A stretch of 64,000 nucleotides of DNA from Paraburkholderia sp. PREW-6R (GCF_039621805.1 NZ_CP155073.1:2294001-2358000), one strand, 5' to 3'. Positions 1 through 9,746 are shown, counted from the stretch's first letter. Notes: generated by a model from the letters alone, not told the origin. Numbers and translations are program-made.

Positions 1-126
1 GTGGTTCACATCGACCACGTACTTGAGCCGCACGCCGGGTTGCCGCGCAAGATTCGCCGCATGAATCCTGCCGATCCGCCCAGCGCCCAATACCGCAACG
101 TCGATCGTGCCTACCGCGTCAGTCAT
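1..126 (-). CDS. iolG: Inositol 2-dehydrogenase, N-terminal fragment (partial, runs off the left edge)
   Basis: Only the first 42 codons are present. They read MTDAVGTIDVAVLGAGRIGR and continue into HAANLARQP and VVDVN, which is the N-terminal Rossmann fold (GxGxxG dinucleotide motif) of Gfo/Idh/MocA oxidoreductases. The ATG lies inside the end of the upstream regulator gene (8-bp overlap), so the two are translationally coupled. Next to iolCDEB and an RpiR regulator the natural call is the NAD-dependent enzyme that oxidises myo-inositol to 2-keto-myo-inositol (scyllo-inosose), the first catabolic step. The family is broad, and another sugar dehydrogenase of the same fold cannot be excluded from 42 residues. 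Confidence 0.8.
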   Translation of the reverse strand, partial: MTDAVGTIDVAVLGAGRIGRIHAANLARQPGVRLKYVVDVNH

Positions 127-1000
127 CGTATCCTCCGGAGTCTTTGGATTCTTCTACGTTCAGTTCGAGCTTGTACGCGAGCGCGATGAACAACGCCTGG
201 CACAAGCAGATCGTGCTGGTCAGCGAACGGAATGCGAATGCGCTGCCCTCTTTCACATACAGCTGCGTCGTGGCATAACGTGATAGCGGCGATAGTTGGC
301 TGTCCGTAATAACCAGCGTCCTCGCCTGATGATGATGCGCGACGCGCAGGCAGTACTGCGTTTCCTTGCCGTACGGCGCAAAGCTGATTGCGATCACTAC
401 GTCGCCCTTTTTTACGCTGCGGATCTGTTCGCGGTACATGCCGCCGAAACCCGACACGAGATGCACGCGTTTGGGCGTGTGCTGCAACGCGTAGACGATA
501 TAGCTCGCCACCGGGAACGAGCGCCGCACGCCGATCACATAGATGTTGTCGGCCTGTTGCAGCATCTTGACCGCGGCATCGAATTGCCGGTCGTCGAGTC
601 CCGCTTCGAGTTCTTCGAGTCCGCCGCGCGACGCCGCGATGAATTCACGCGCGACCGAACCGCCCGACAACGCACCGGGCTTCTCGTCGATGAGCTTACG
701 GATTCGTTGCTGATAACTCGGCGACGAACTGCCCTGCCCCGTATAGGCCTGACGAAACACCGCCTGCAGATCGGAAAATCCGGAAAACCCGAAGCGTTGC
801 GCAAAGCGGACCACGGCCGACGGATGAACGCCGCAACTCGCCGCAATATCGCTCGTGCGATCCACCATGACCGTTGAGCGATGCTGCTCGATATACGTGG
901 CCACGCTCTTTAACTGCCGCGGCAGTGCCTCGTAGTTCTCCGCAATGCGGTGCATCAATTCTTCTACGCTTTCCAGTTCCTCGGTGCTCTCTTCCGCCAT
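119..1000 (-). CDS. RpiR/MurR-family transcriptional regulator, IolR-like
   Basis: This 293-residue protein has an N-terminal HTH_6 domain at about residues 15-90 (core DIAASCGVHPSAVVRFAQRF) and a C-terminal SIS sugar-phosphate-binding domain at about 130-280 (IYVIGVRRSFPVASYIVYAL). Regulators of this type sense a phosphorylated sugar. The gene overlaps iolG by 8 bp and is divergent from the inositol transporter and iolCDEB, so it is inferred to be the inositol-catabolism repressor (IolR). Its likely operator is the palindrome at 1097-1118 in the divergent gap. The start ATG at 1000 is chosen because the protein then begins with the usual acidic stretch before the HTH. Confidence 0.88.
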   Translation of the reverse strand: MAEESTEELESVEELMHRIAENYEALPRQLKSVATYIEQHRSTVMVDRTSDIAASCGVHPSAVVRFAQRFGFSGFSDLQAVFRQAYTGQGSSSPSYQQRIRKLIDEKPGALSGGSVAREFIAASRGGLEELEAGLDDRQFDAAVKMLQQADNIYVIGVRRSFPVASYIVYALQHTPKRVHLVSGFGGMYREQIRSVKKGDVVIAISFAPYGKETQYCLRVAHHHQARTLVITDSQLSPLSRYATTQLYVKEGSAFAFRSLTSTICLCQALFIALAYKLELNVEESKDSGGYDD

Positions 1001-1096
1001 GGCTTTCTCTCGGATGCTTTATTGCAGTGCGAGAGCGCTTGACACGCGTCGCCGCACACCGTTCTGACGTTGCGAATTATAAGTAGCCACACCGCC

Positions 1097-1118
1097 AAAT
1101 GGAACGCATTTTCCATTT
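1097..1118. promoter_or_regulatory. Candidate IolR operator, inverted repeat with GGAA-N6-TTCC core
   Basis: The sequence AAATGGAA, then 6 bp, then TTCCATTT forms a perfect 8+8 bp inverted repeat. Its core at 1101-1114 is GGAA-N6-TTCC, which to my recollection is the motif reported for the RpiR-type IolR of Sinorhizobium meliloti. It sits in the 284-bp gap between the divergent regulator and transporter genes, where it could control both directions. The function is inferred. Confidence 0.6.
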
Positions 1119-1125
1119 TTATTTT

Positions 1126-1142
1126 CAATGAAATTTTCATTG
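1126..1142. promoter_or_regulatory. Second inverted repeat in the iol divergent promoter region
   Basis: CAATGAAA-T-TTTCATTG is a perfect 8+8 bp palindrome with a 1-bp centre, starting 8 bp after the end of the first one. It resembles the first site (ATGGAA versus ATGAAA half-sites) but lacks the GGAA/TTCC core spacing. It could be a second, weaker regulator site. Confidence 0.45.
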
Positions 1143-1284
1143 CACGTCGTTTGAAAACCGCCTAATCTTGGTCGTGAGCGATGGCGCTTCGGCGCGGGCA
1201 GACAGTTTGACGCGCTGCGAAGTCACCAGCCGAACGCCGCCAGACGCTCCCTTCAATAACGACAGACCGAGAAAGGTGGAGACA

Positions 1285-2331
1285 ATGAGACTTTGCAAGG
1301 GCAGGGCTACGCTCAGGATTCTTGTGACGGCTTTGGCGTTGACGACGGGATTCGGCGCGGCCTCCGCCGCCCGCGCAGCCGACGCTCACTTCGTACTGAT
1401 CAGCCACGCGCCGGATTCGGACTCGTGGTGGAACACCATCAAGAACGCAATCAAGCAGGCCGACGAGGACTTCAACGTCGAGACCGACTATCGCAATCCG
1501 CCGAACGGCGACATTGCCGACATGGCGCGTCTGGTCGAACAGGCTGCTGCCCGCAATTACGACGGCGTGATCGTCACCATCGCGGATTTCGACGTACTGA
1601 AGAGTGCGATCGGCAAGGTCACGGCTAAAAAGATTCCGCTCGTCACGATCAATTCGGGCACCGAAGAACAGAGCGCGCAACTGGGCGCGATCATGCACGT
1701 GGGACAGCCGGAATACGTTGCGGGCAAGGCCGCCGGCGAAAAGGCCAAGGCTGCTGGCGTGAAGTCGTTCCTGTGTGTGAATCACCTCGCCACCAACACT
1801 GTTTCTTTTGACCGGTGCCGGGGCTTCGCGGAAGCGATCGGCGTCGACTACAAAACATCCACCATCGACTCCGGTCAGGACCCCACTGAAATCCAGTCGA
1901 AAGTGAGCGCGTATCTGCGCAACCACCCGAACACCGGCGCGATCCTCACACTCGGACCGACCCCGGCATCGGCCACGCTGAAAGCGGTTCAGCAGATGGG
2001 ACTGAACGGCAAGATCTATTTCTGCACGTTCGACTTCTCCGACGACATCGCCAAAGCCATTCAGAACGGCACGATCCAGTTCGCCATCGACCAGCAGCCG
2101 TATCTGCAGGGCTATATCCCGGTCGCGGTGCTGGCCATCGTGAAGAAGGAGCACACCACCGACCCGGCGAAGATCCGCCAGATTCTCGAAGCCAATCCGA
2201 AGTTCAAGGAAAGGCTCGCCACGTACGGTCTCGCGCCTTCGTATGGGCCGAAGAACATCCGCTCGGGCCCGGGCTTCATCACGAAGGAAAACCTCGACAA
2301 GGTCATCAAGTACGCAGGCCAGTATCGCTGA
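1285..2331 (+). CDS. Sugar (probably inositol) ABC transporter, periplasmic binding protein
   Basis: This is a 348-residue type-I periplasmic binding protein of the ribose/galactose class. The ATG at 1285 follows the ribosome site AAAGGTGGA and gives a clean signal peptide (Arg/Lys start, hydrophobic core, cleavage near SAARAADAHF). The mature part starts HFVLISHAPDSDSWW and contains the NPPNGDIADMARLVEQ and NYDGVIVTIAD stretches of Peripla_BP_4 proteins. It is the first gene of the rightward iol operon, followed by a matching permease and ATPase. Inositol as ligand is inferred from context; other sugars or polyols remain possible. Confidence 0.85.
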   Translation: MRLCKGRATLRILVTALALTTGFGAASAARAADAHFVLISHAPDSDSWWNTIKNAIKQADEDFNVETDYRNPPNGDIADMARLVEQAAARNYDGVIVTIADFDVLKSAIGKVTAKKIPLVTINSGTEEQSAQLGAIMHVGQPEYVAGKAAGEKAKAAGVKSFLCVNHLATNTVSFDRCRGFAEAIGVDYKTSTIDSGQDPTEIQSKVSAYLRNHPNTGAILTLGPTPASATLKAVQQMGLNGKIYFCTFDFSDDIAKAIQNGTIQFAIDQQPYLQGYIPVAVLAIVKKEHTTDPAKIRQILEANPKFKERLATYGLAPSYGPKNIRSGPGFITKENLDKVIKYAGQYR

Positions 2332-2477
2332 TTCGTTCTTCCAGCCAGTCACGCGCGAGGCGGCCGCCGCTTCCACACGAAGCGCGCCGCCCGCCACTCT
2401 CGCGCATCTTTACCGGCAGTGCGCGTTGCAAGGTATTTCGCCTTGTCAGACACGCAACCGGGTTCCAAGGAGACATC

Positions 2478-3632
2478 ATGGGTGTAGCCGGCAAACACTT
2501 TCCACCACACGTCAAGACGACCGGCGCGGAGGCGCCCTCCGTACCCGAGTCGGACGAACGTGTGCGCAAGGAATCCTGGTTCGGGCATTTGCTGAACCGC
2601 CCCGAGTTCGCGGCAATCTCCGGCGCCGTGCTGGTGTTCCTGGTTTTCGCGCTGACCGCCGGCAACTCCGGCATGTTCAACCTCGACGGCGTGATGAACT
2701 GGTCGCAGGTGTCCGCGTATCTCGGCATTCTGTCCGTTGGTGCGTGCCTGCTGATGATCGCCGGTGAGTTCGACCTTTCCATTGGATCGATGATCGGCTT
2801 CGCCGGCATGATGGTCGCGATTCCTTCGGTGTACTTCCACTGGCCGATCTCACTCGCCATCCTCTTCGCATTCGTCGGGTCGATGCTGCTGGGCGCGCTC
2901 AACGGCTATCTGGTCATGCGAACGCGCTTGCCGTCGTTCATTGTCACGCTCGCATTCCTGTTCATTCTGCGCGGACTTACGCTCGCGCTGTCGATCATGT
3001 TCGCCGACCGCACCATCGTCTCGGGCGTGGGCGATCTCGCGCAGCAGGACTGGCTCGCGGACACGCTTTTTCATGGGGTAGCGTTCCGCGGCCTGTTTCT
3101 GACTCTTGCGCATCACGGCGTCGGCACGTTGCTCGACAACGGCCATGCGCTCGTGCCGGGCATTCCGAAAGTCATTCTCTGGTGGCTCGCGCTTGCGGCG
3201 ATCTGTGCTTTCGTGCTGGCCAAAACACGTGCCGGCAACTGGATTCTCGCGGTGGGCGGCGACGCGAATGCCGCGAAAAATGTAGGCGTACCGGTACGCC
3301 GCGTAAAGATCCTGCTGTTCGTGCTCACCGCGTTCTGCTCGTGCCTGTTCGCGGTGCTGCAGGTCTGCGACATCGGCTCCGCTGCCGCCGACCGGGGTTT
3401 GCAAAAGGAATTCGAAGCGATCATCGCCGCGGTGATCGGCGGGACACTGCTCACCGGCGGCTATGGCTCGGTCATCGGCGCCTGTTTCGGCGCGCTGATC
3501 TTCGGTGTCGTGCAGATCGGCATCACTTACACGAACGTGAGTTCCGACTGGTTTCGCGTGTTCCTCGGCGTAATGCTGCTGATCGCCGTGCTGTTCAATC
3601 ACTACGTGCGCCGCCGCGTCGCGCAATCGTAA
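2478..3632 (+). CDS. Sugar ABC transporter permease (RbsC-like)
   Basis: This 384-residue polytopic membrane protein has a roughly 45-residue cytoplasmic N-terminus followed by about ten hydrophobic segments. It belongs to BPD_transp_2. The motif [16 protein letters not shown] is the family hallmark, and [19 protein letters not shown] marks the C-terminal permease core. The start is preceded by AAGGAG. It lies between the binding-protein and ATPase genes (13 bp before the latter) and presumably forms the homodimeric channel of the inositol importer. Confidence 0.88.
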   Translation: MGVAGKHFPPHVKTTGAEAPSVPESDERVRKESWFGHLLNRPEFAAISGAVLVFLVFALTAGNSGMFNLDGVMNWSQVSAYLGILSVGACLLMIAGEFDLSIGSMIGFAGMMVAIPSVYFHWPISLAILFAFVGSMLLGALNGYLVMRTRLPSFIVTLAFLFILRGLTLALSIMFADRTIVSGVGDLAQQDWLADTLFHGVAFRGLFLTLAHHGVGTLLDNGHALVPGIPKVILWWLALAAICAFVLAKTRAGNWILAVGGDANAAKNVGVPVRRVKILLFVLTAFCSCLFAVLQVCDIGSAAADRGLQKEFEAIIAAVIGGTLLTGGYGSVIGACFGALIFGVVQIGITYTNVSSDWFRVFLGVMLLIAVLFNHYVRRRVAQS

Positions 3633-3645
3633 CGGGGAGACGACC

Positions 3646-4497
3646 ATGTCCGACATGAACACTAATAGCGCCGCGAACACGGCAGGCATGCCCGCATCGG
3701 GAGCCGCGCCCGAGGAAGACGTGATCCTCGCGCTCGAAAACGTCAACAAGTTCTTTGGCAAGGTCATTGCGCTGAGCGGCGTGACCTTGCGACTCAGGCG
3801 CGGCGAAGTGCATTGCCTGCTCGGCGACAACGGCGCGGGCAAGTCGACGCTGATCAAGACACTCGCGGGTGTGCACCAGCCCTCCTCCGGCCAGTATCTG
3901 GTCGATGGAAAACCGGTGCTGTTCGAATCGCCGAAAGACGCACTCGATCTCGGCATCGCAACCGTCTATCAGGATCTCGCGCTCGTGCCGCTGCTCTCCG
4001 TCGCCCGCAATTTTTTCATGGGGCGTGAGCCGCAAAAGAAAATGTTCGGTTTCCTCACTGTAATGGACCTGGAAACCAGCGCGACGACTGCCCGTGACAA
4101 GCTGGCGGAAATGGGCATCAACGTGCGCGACCCGCATCAACCGATCGGCACGATGTCCGGCGGCGAAAAGCAATGCCTCGCAATTGCACGAGCGATCCAC
4201 TTCGGCGCGCGCGTGCTGATTCTGGACGAACCCACCGCCGCACTCGGCGTGAAGCAGAGTTTTAATGTGCTGAAGCTGATTCATAAAGCGCGCGCCAAAG
4301 GCATCTCGGTCATCTTCATTACGCACAACGTCCACCACGCGTATCCGATCGGCGATTCGTTCACGCTGCTCAATCGGGGGAAATCGCTCGGTACATTTAC
4401 CAAAGACACGATCAGCAAGGACGAAGTGCTCGACATGATGGCCGGCGGCGCCGAAATGCAGAAAATGATCGGCGAGCTCGAAGGCGCGGAAATCTGA
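3646..4497 (+). CDS. Sugar ABC transporter ATP-binding protein
   Basis: This 283-residue ATPase has one ABC domain: Walker [11 protein letters not shown]-loop in [10 protein letters not shown], signature [14 protein letters not shown], Walker [13 protein letters not shown] and a switch His in [10 protein letters not shown]. Many ribose-type importers use a duplicated ATPase of about 500 residues (RbsA). Here a single-domain form is encoded, so it should act as a homodimer. It has a good ribosome site (GGGAGA) and completes the three-gene importer in front of iolC. Confidence 0.88.
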   Translation: MSDMNTNSAANTAGMPASGAAPEEDVILALENVNKFFGKVIALSGVTLRLRRGEVHCLLGDNGAGKSTLIKTLAGVHQPSSGQYLVDGKPVLFESPKDALDLGIATVYQDLALVPLLSVARNFFMGREPQKKMFGFLTVMDLETSATTARDKLAEMGINVRDPHQPIGTMSGGEKQCLAIARAIHFGARVLILDEPTAALGVKQSFNVLKLIHKARAKGISVIFITHNVHHAYPIGDSFTLLNRGKSLGTFTKDTISKDEVLDMMAGGAEMQKMIGELEGAEI

Positions 4498-4586
4498 TCG
4501 ATATGCACGGTGCGACGCGAAGCGAGCCGGCGGCTATCGCCCGCCACGCAACGCGGACGACCGTGTTCAGCCATTCAGGACTATTC

Positions 4587-6641
4587 ATGGATCACTCCAG
4601 CACACTGAACGACACGGGTCTTGCCTCGGCGCCCGCATCCCCACCCGCGTCCAGCCGGTTCGCGCCCGGACGAAGCCGCGACATCATCTGCCTTGGCCGT
4701 CTCGCAGTCGACCTGTACGCGCAGCAGGTCGGCGCACGGCTCGAAGACGTGTCGAGCTTCGCCAAATACCTCGGCGGATCGTCGGCGAACATCGCATTCG
4801 GTTGCGCGCGGCTCGGGCTGGCGTCCGCGATGCTGGCGCGCGTCGGCAACGATCACATGGGCCGCTTTCTCACGGAAACGCTAAGCAAGGAAGGCTGCGA
4901 CGTCAGCCATGTTCGCGTGGATCAGGAACGACTGACCGCGCTCGTATTGCTCGGCCTGAAAGACCGCGATACGTTCCCGCTGATTTTTTATCGCGAGAAC
5001 TGCGCGGACATGGCCGTGGACGAAGCGGATTTCGACGAGGCGTTCATTGCTTCGTCGAAATCCCTGCTGATCACGGGTACGCATTTTTCGACGGAGCAGG
5101 TGAACCGCACGAGCCGCCGTGCGCTCGATGACGCGCGGCGCCACCAGGTGCGCACGATTCTCGACATCGACTACCGGCCCGTGCTGTGGGGCCTGACGGG
5201 TAAAGCGGACGGCGAAACCCGGTTCGTCGCGAGCGAAGGCGTGACCGCGCACTTGCAGCGCATTCTGCCGCTGTTCGATCTGGTGATCGGCACCGAGGAG
5301 GAGTTCCGCATTGCCGGCGGCAAGACCGAACTGGTCGATGCACTCACGATGGTGCGCGCCGTGACGCCCGCCACGCTCGTGCTGAAACGCGGGCCCATGG
5401 GCTGCCAGATCATCGACGGCCACGTGCCCGCCTCGCTCGACGATCTGCCCGTTCATGGCGGCGTGGAAGTCGAAGTCCTGAATGTGCTCGGCGCGGGCGA
5501 CGCGTTCGCATCAGGCTTTCTCTCGGGATGGTTGCGCGATCAACCGCTCGAAGAATGCGCGCGCACGGCAAACGCGAGCGGCGCGCTCGTCGTCTCCCGG
5601 CACGGCTGCGCGCCCGCCATGCCGACGCCCGCTGAACTGGACTATTTTCTGCGCGAGGCGAAAGCCGACCCGCAGCGTATGCGCCGCCCGGATCGGGATG
5701 CGACGCTCGCACGTCTGCATCGCGTCTCTCCCGCACGCAGGCAATGGGAAGAAGTGCTCGGCTTCGCGTTCGACCACCGCAACCAGTTCTTCGAGCTGGC
5801 GCAGCAAACCGGCGCGGACGACGCACGCATTGCGTACCTGAAGGGTCTGTTCGTCACGGCCGTCGCGCAGACGGAAACAGCACTGGGTCTACAAGGCCGC
5901 ATCGGCGTGCTGATCGACGACCGTTATGGTCAGGACGCGTTGAACGCGGCGACGGGCCGTGGCTGGTGGATCGGCCGGCCGGTCGAGTTGCCGGGTTCGC
6001 TGCCGCTCGTGTTCGACCACGGGCGCTCGATCGGCACGTCACTGATTGCGTGGCCGCAGAAGCATGTGGTGAAGTGCCTCGTGCAGTTTCATCCTGACGA
6101 GCCCGTCGAGCAGCGCCTCGAACAGGAAGCGCAACTGCGTGCGCTGTACGACGCGACGCAGGCAAGCGGCCATGAACTGTTGCTCGAAGTGATTCCGCCG
6201 AAGAACGCGACGCTGCCGCAAGCGCCCGACACCGTGTACCGCGCGTTAAAGCGGCTGTACAACATCGGCATCTATCCCGAGTGGTGGAAGCTCGAACCGA
6301 TGAACGCCGCGCAATGGCAAGCGGTCGACGCGCTGATCGCCGAGCGCGATCCGTATTGCCGCGGCGTGGTGCTGCTCGGCTTGTCAGCGGCAGTCGAGCA
6401 GTTGAGTGACGGCTTTCGCGCGGCGGCCCAATCGGCTACGTGCCGCGGCTTTACCGTGGGCCGCACGATCTTTCACGAGCCCAGCCAAGCGTGGCTCGCC
6501 GGCGAGATTGGCGACGACGAACTGATCGCCCGCGTGCGCCGTACTTTCGAAACGCTGATCGCATCATGGCGCGCGACGCGCGGCACGCAAGCCACGCACG
6601 GGCACGCACCGGATCAGGTTCATCAGGAGCAGGCAGCATGA
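4587..6641 (+). CDS. iolC: Fused 5-dehydro-2-deoxygluconokinase / DUF2090 (aldolase-like) protein
   Basis: The 684-residue protein has two parts. Residues ~30-355 form a PfkB sugar kinase (GGSSANIAFGCARLGL substrate region; catalytic GAGD at about 302-305). Residues ~370-680 form a DUF2090 domain, which annotation pipelines call 5-dehydro-2-deoxyphosphogluconate aldolase. The kinase phosphorylates 2-deoxy-5-keto-gluconate; the second half would cleave the product to malonate semialdehyde and dihydroxyacetone phosphate. The start at 4587 (CAGGA upstream) is preferred over frames opening at 4503. The gene ends in an ATGA overlap with iolD. The kinase call is firm, while the aldolase activity is known only by family inference. 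Confidence 0.9.
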   Translation: MDHSSTLNDTGLASAPASPPASSRFAPGRSRDIICLGRLAVDLYAQQVGARLEDVSSFAKYLGGSSANIAFGCARLGLASAMLARVGNDHMGRFLTETLSKEGCDVSHVRVDQERLTALVLLGLKDRDTFPLIFYRENCADMAVDEADFDEAFIASSKSLLITGTHFSTEQVNRTSRRALDDARRHQVRTILDIDYRPVLWGLTGKADGETRFVASEGVTAHLQRILPLFDLVIGTEEEFRIAGGKTELVDALTMVRAVTPATLVLKRGPMGCQIIDGHVPASLDDLPVHGGVEVEVLNVLGAGDAFASGFLSGWLRDQPLEECARTANASGALVVSRHGCAPAMPTPAELDYFLREAKADPQRMRRPDRDATLARLHRVSPARRQWEEVLGFAFDHRNQFFELAQQTGADDARIAYLKGLFVTAVAQTETALGLQGRIGVLIDDRYGQDALNAATGRGWWIGRPVELPGSLPLVFDHGRSIGTSLIAWPQKHVVKCLVQFHPDEPVEQRLEQEAQLRALYDATQASGHELLLEVIPPKNATLPQAPDTVYRALKRLYNIGIYPEWWKLEPMNAAQWQAVDALIAERDPYCRGVVLLGLSAAVEQLSDGFRAAAQSATCRGFTVGRTIFHEPSQAWLAGEIGDDELIARVRRTFETLIASWRATRGTQATHGHAPDQVHQEQAA

Positions 6642-8722
6642 ACCAGCGCGCTTTGCATCATCCTCACGATCCAGCAGCGGGCGCGGGCGCCCCGCATGCG
6701 GTGACCGGCAACACCATCCGGCTGACGACGGCTCAGGCGCTCGTGCGCTATCTCGCCGCCCAGCGCGTGTCGAGTCGCGACGGCGACGGCGGCGGCCCCG
6801 GCGCCGAGCCGCTCTTCGGCGGCGTGTTCGCGATCTTCGGGCATGGCAACGTGGCGGGCATGGGTGAAGCGTTGCATCAGCATCGCGACGAATTGCCCAC
6901 GCTGCGCGCGCATAACGAACAGGCGATGGCACATAGCGCAATCGCGTATGCAAAGGCGCATTTCCGTCGCCGCATGATGGCAGTCACCACGTCGATCGGT
7001 CCCGGCGCCACGAACCTCGTGACCGCCGCTGCGCTTGCGCACGTGAACCGCTTGCCGGTGCTGCTGCTGCCCGGCGATATCTTCGTTTCGCGCGCGCCGG
7101 ATCCCGTGCTGCAGCAGGTCGAGGATTTCCACGACGGCGGCGTGTCGGCCAACGATGCGCTCAGGCCCGTGTCGCGCTACTTCGACCGCATCATGCATCC
7201 CGCGCAACTGCTCAGCGCGCTGCCACGCGCACTGCGCGTGTTGACCGACGCCGCATTGTGCGGCCCTGTCACGCTCGCGTTGCCGCAAGACGTCCAGGCG
7301 CAGGCATGGGATTTCCCCGCGGACTTTTTTGCGCCGCGCGTCGTCACGTTTCATGCGCCCGCCCCGCACGCCGACGAGATCGACGCCGCAGTCGCGCGCT
7401 TGCGGAACGCGCAACGTCCGCTGATCGTGGCAGGCGGCGGCGTGCTCTATAGCGGCGCGACGCAGACGTTGCAGCGCTTTGCGACCGCGCACGGCATTCC
7501 CGTTGCCGAGACGCAGGCCGGCAAGGGTTCGCTCGCGTGGAACGATCCGCTGAACGCGGGCGCGCTGGGCGTGACCGGTTCACCGGCCGCCAACGCGCTC
7601 GCGAGCGACGCCGATTGCGTGCTCGCGATTGGCACGCGCTTGCAGGATTTCACGACGGGCTCAAATACGCTCTTCACGCAAGCCGCCGTGATCGCAATCA
7701 ACGCCAATGCGTTCGACGGCCTCAAGCACCGCGCGCAAGTGATCGAAGCGGACGCGCGTCTTGCCCTCGACGCGCTCGCCGAACCGCTGCAGGACTGGCA
7801 CGCCGACCGCGCATGGACCGCGCGGGCGCACCACCTCGCGGCGAGCTGGCGTGACACCGTCAGCACGCTCACGCATGCGCCTGAACGCGACGCCATGCTG
7901 CCTTATGAAGGCGACGTGATCGGCGCGGTGCAGCGCTCCAGCGCGCATTCGCCCACGGACGATATCGTCGTGTGCGCGGCCGGCACGCTGCCCGCCGAGT
8001 TGCACAAATTGTGGCGCGCGGGCAAGCCCGGCGCGTACCACGTCGAGTACGGCTATTCGTGCATGGGCTATGAAATCGCCGGCGGTCTGGGCGTGAAACT
8101 GGCGCAACCGTCGCGTGAAGTGATCGTGATGCTCGGCGACGGCAGCTATCTGATGATGAACAGCGAGATCGCGACCTCCGTGATGATCGGCGCGAAGCTG
8201 ATCATCGTGGTGCTCGACAATCGCGGTTACGGCTGCATCAATCGGCTGCAGCAGGCATGCGGCGGTGCGCCGTTCAACAACCTGCTGCAGGACTGCCGGC
8301 AAGGGCCGCTCGGCGCGCCGCAGATCGATTTCGCGGCGCACGCGCGTGCGCTCGGCGCGCAGGCCGAACACGTCGCCAACGTCGCTGAACTCGAAACCGC
8401 GATGCAACGCGCACGCGCCGCCGATCGCACTTACGTAATCACGATCGACACCGATCCCGCCCGCACCACCGACGACGGCGGCTGGTGGTGGGAAGTGGCC
8501 GTGCCCGAAGTCTCGTCGCGCGAAACGGTGCGTGCCGCGCGTGCGCAATACGACGCGCAACTTGTGGCTCGCGCTGGTTCCATCCCTTTCCGCGAGAGCG
8601 GTTCCGCTGGTTCTACCGGTGCTGCCGCTTCAAGCGATTCAGGCGCTTCAGGCGCTTCAGGCGCTTCAGGCGATTTACGCGATTCCGCGAACGCCACAGG
8701 CCCCACCGCGAACAACGAATGA
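6638..8722 (+). CDS. iolD: 3D-(3,5/4)-trihydroxycyclohexane-1,2-dione hydrolase, with repeat-encoded C-terminal tail
   Basis: This is a 694-residue thiamine-diphosphate enzyme that opens the ring in inositol catabolism. It has an N-terminal TPP pyrimidine domain (ATTSIGPGATNLVTAAAL region), a central domain and a C-terminal TPP-binding motif GDGSYLMMNSEIATS with the later Asn in VVLDNRGYGC (about residues 500-530). The start overlaps the iolC stop (ATGA) and has an AGGAG site. The last ~40 residues are not part of the enzyme fold. They are Ser/Gly/Ala-rich and are encoded by a 9-bp tandem repeat (8629-8691), a tail likely to vary between strains. Confidence 0.93.
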   Translation: MNQRALHHPHDPAAGAGAPHAVTGNTIRLTTAQALVRYLAAQRVSSRDGDGGGPGAEPLFGGVFAIFGHGNVAGMGEALHQHRDELPTLRAHNEQAMAHSAIAYAKAHFRRRMMAVTTSIGPGATNLVTAAALAHVNRLPVLLLPGDIFVSRAPDPVLQQVEDFHDGGVSANDALRPVSRYFDRIMHPAQLLSALPRALRVLTDAALCGPVTLALPQDVQAQAWDFPADFFAPRVVTFHAPAPHADEIDAAVARLRNAQRPLIVAGGGVLYSGATQTLQRFATAHGIPVAETQAGKGSLAWNDPLNAGALGVTGSPAANALASDADCVLAIGTRLQDFTTGSNTLFTQAAVIAINANAFDGLKHRAQVIEADARLALDALAEPLQDWHADRAWTARAHHLAASWRDTVSTLTHAPERDAMLPYEGDVIGAVQRSSAHSPTDDIVVCAAGTLPAELHKLWRAGKPGAYHVEYGYSCMGYEIAGGLGVKLAQPSREVIVMLGDGSYLMMNSEIATSVMIGAKLIIVVLDNRGYGCINRLQQACGGAPFNNLLQDCRQGPLGAPQIDFAAHARALGAQAEHVANVAELETAMQRARAADRTYVITIDTDPARTTDDGGWWWEVAVPEVSSRETVRAARAQYDAQLVARAGSIPFRESGSAGSTGAAASSDSGASGASGASGDLRDSANATGPTANNE
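8629..8691 (+). repeat. 9-bp tandem repeat within the 3' end of iolD
   Basis: About seven units of TTCAGGCGC follow each other. The middle three or four are perfect and the flanking units have diverged. The unit length is a multiple of three, so copy changes add or remove Ser-Gly-Ala triplets without breaking the frame. Confidence 0.85.
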
Positions 8723-8732
8723 GGACGTCCGC

Positions 8733-9746
8733 ATGACTGCTTTCGACGTACGTATCGGCATCAATCCGCTATCGTGGATGAACGACGATCTGCCCTCGCT
8801 AGGCGGCGAGACGCCGCTTGCCGTTGCGCTGACGGAGGGCCGCGAAATCGGCTATCAGGGCTTCGAGCTCGGCAACAAGTTTCCACGCGAGCCGCAGGCG
8901 CTAAGGACGCTCCTCGCTCAATACGATCTTGCGCTCGTTTCCGGCTGGTATTCGGGCCGTCTCGCGCGGCGCAGCGTGCAGGAAGAAATCGCGGAAGTCG
9001 GTCCGCATCTCGACTTGCTCGCGCAGAACCGCGCGACGGTGATGGTCTACGGAGAGGTCGCCGACTCGATTCAGGGCACGCCTGAACCGCTCTACCAGCG
9101 TCCGCGTTTTTTCAACGACGCGCAGTGGGCCGCCTATGCGGAGCGCGTCGACGAATTCGCGCGCTACACATTAAGCCGCGGCGTGCGGCTGGCTTACCAT
9201 CACCATATGGGCGCATATGTCGAAACGGCGGCGGACGTCGATCAGCTGATGGCGCGCACCGGCGACGCGGTCGGCCTGCTGTTCGACGCTGGACACATCA
9301 CATTCGCCGGCGGCGATCCGCTCGCGATGCTCGACAAACATATCGGCAGGGTGTGTCATGTGCATTGCAAGGACGTGCGCCCAGCCGTGGCGAAGCTCGC
9401 ACGCAATCGCAACTGGAGTTTTCTCGATGCCGTCATGGCGGGCGCGTTCACCGTGCCAGGCGACGGCGCGGTCGATTTTCCGGCGATCATCGAGCGTCTG
9501 AAGCGGCACGGTTATCAGGGCTGGCTCGTGGTCGAAGCCGAGCAGGACCCGACCGTGGCGCCCTCGTTCGACTACGCCAGAAAGGGATTCGACACGTTGC
9601 GTGCGCTGGTCGACGCACCGTTCGGTGCTAGTGACGCAGCGACCCAGCGTACAGGTTCTGAAGCAAATTCAAGCGCAAAAGCAGACGTCATAGCGGACGC
9701 AATAGCGAACGCCAACACCGACGCAGATTCGCAGGAGGCAGCATGA
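8733..9746 (+). CDS. iolE: Inosose dehydratase
   Basis: The 337-residue protein is a sugar-phosphate isomerase/epimerase TIM barrel (xylose isomerase-like). It has IGINPLSWMNDDLPSLGG at the N-terminus and LAYHHHMGAYVE, LLFDAGHITFAGGDP and VCHVHCKDVRP as metal/substrate-site strands. It dehydrates 2-keto-myo-inositol to the trihydroxycyclohexane-dione used by IolD. The start at 8733 lies 10 bp after the iolD stop with a GAGGA site. The last ~40 residues (Ala/Asn/Asp/Ser-rich) lie beyond the barrel and look like a dispensable, poorly conserved tail. Confidence 0.92.
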   Translation: MTAFDVRIGINPLSWMNDDLPSLGGETPLAVALTEGREIGYQGFELGNKFPREPQALRTLLAQYDLALVSGWYSGRLARRSVQEEIAEVGPHLDLLAQNRATVMVYGEVADSIQGTPEPLYQRPRFFNDAQWAAYAERVDEFARYTLSRGVRLAYHHHMGAYVETAADVDQLMARTGDAVGLLFDAGHITFAGGDPLAMLDKHIGRVCHVHCKDVRPAVAKLARNRNWSFLDAVMAGAFTVPGDGAVDFPAIIERLKRHGYQGWLVVEAEQDPTVAPSFDYARKGFDTLRALVDAPFGASDAATQRTGSEANSSAKADVIADAIANANTDADSQEAA

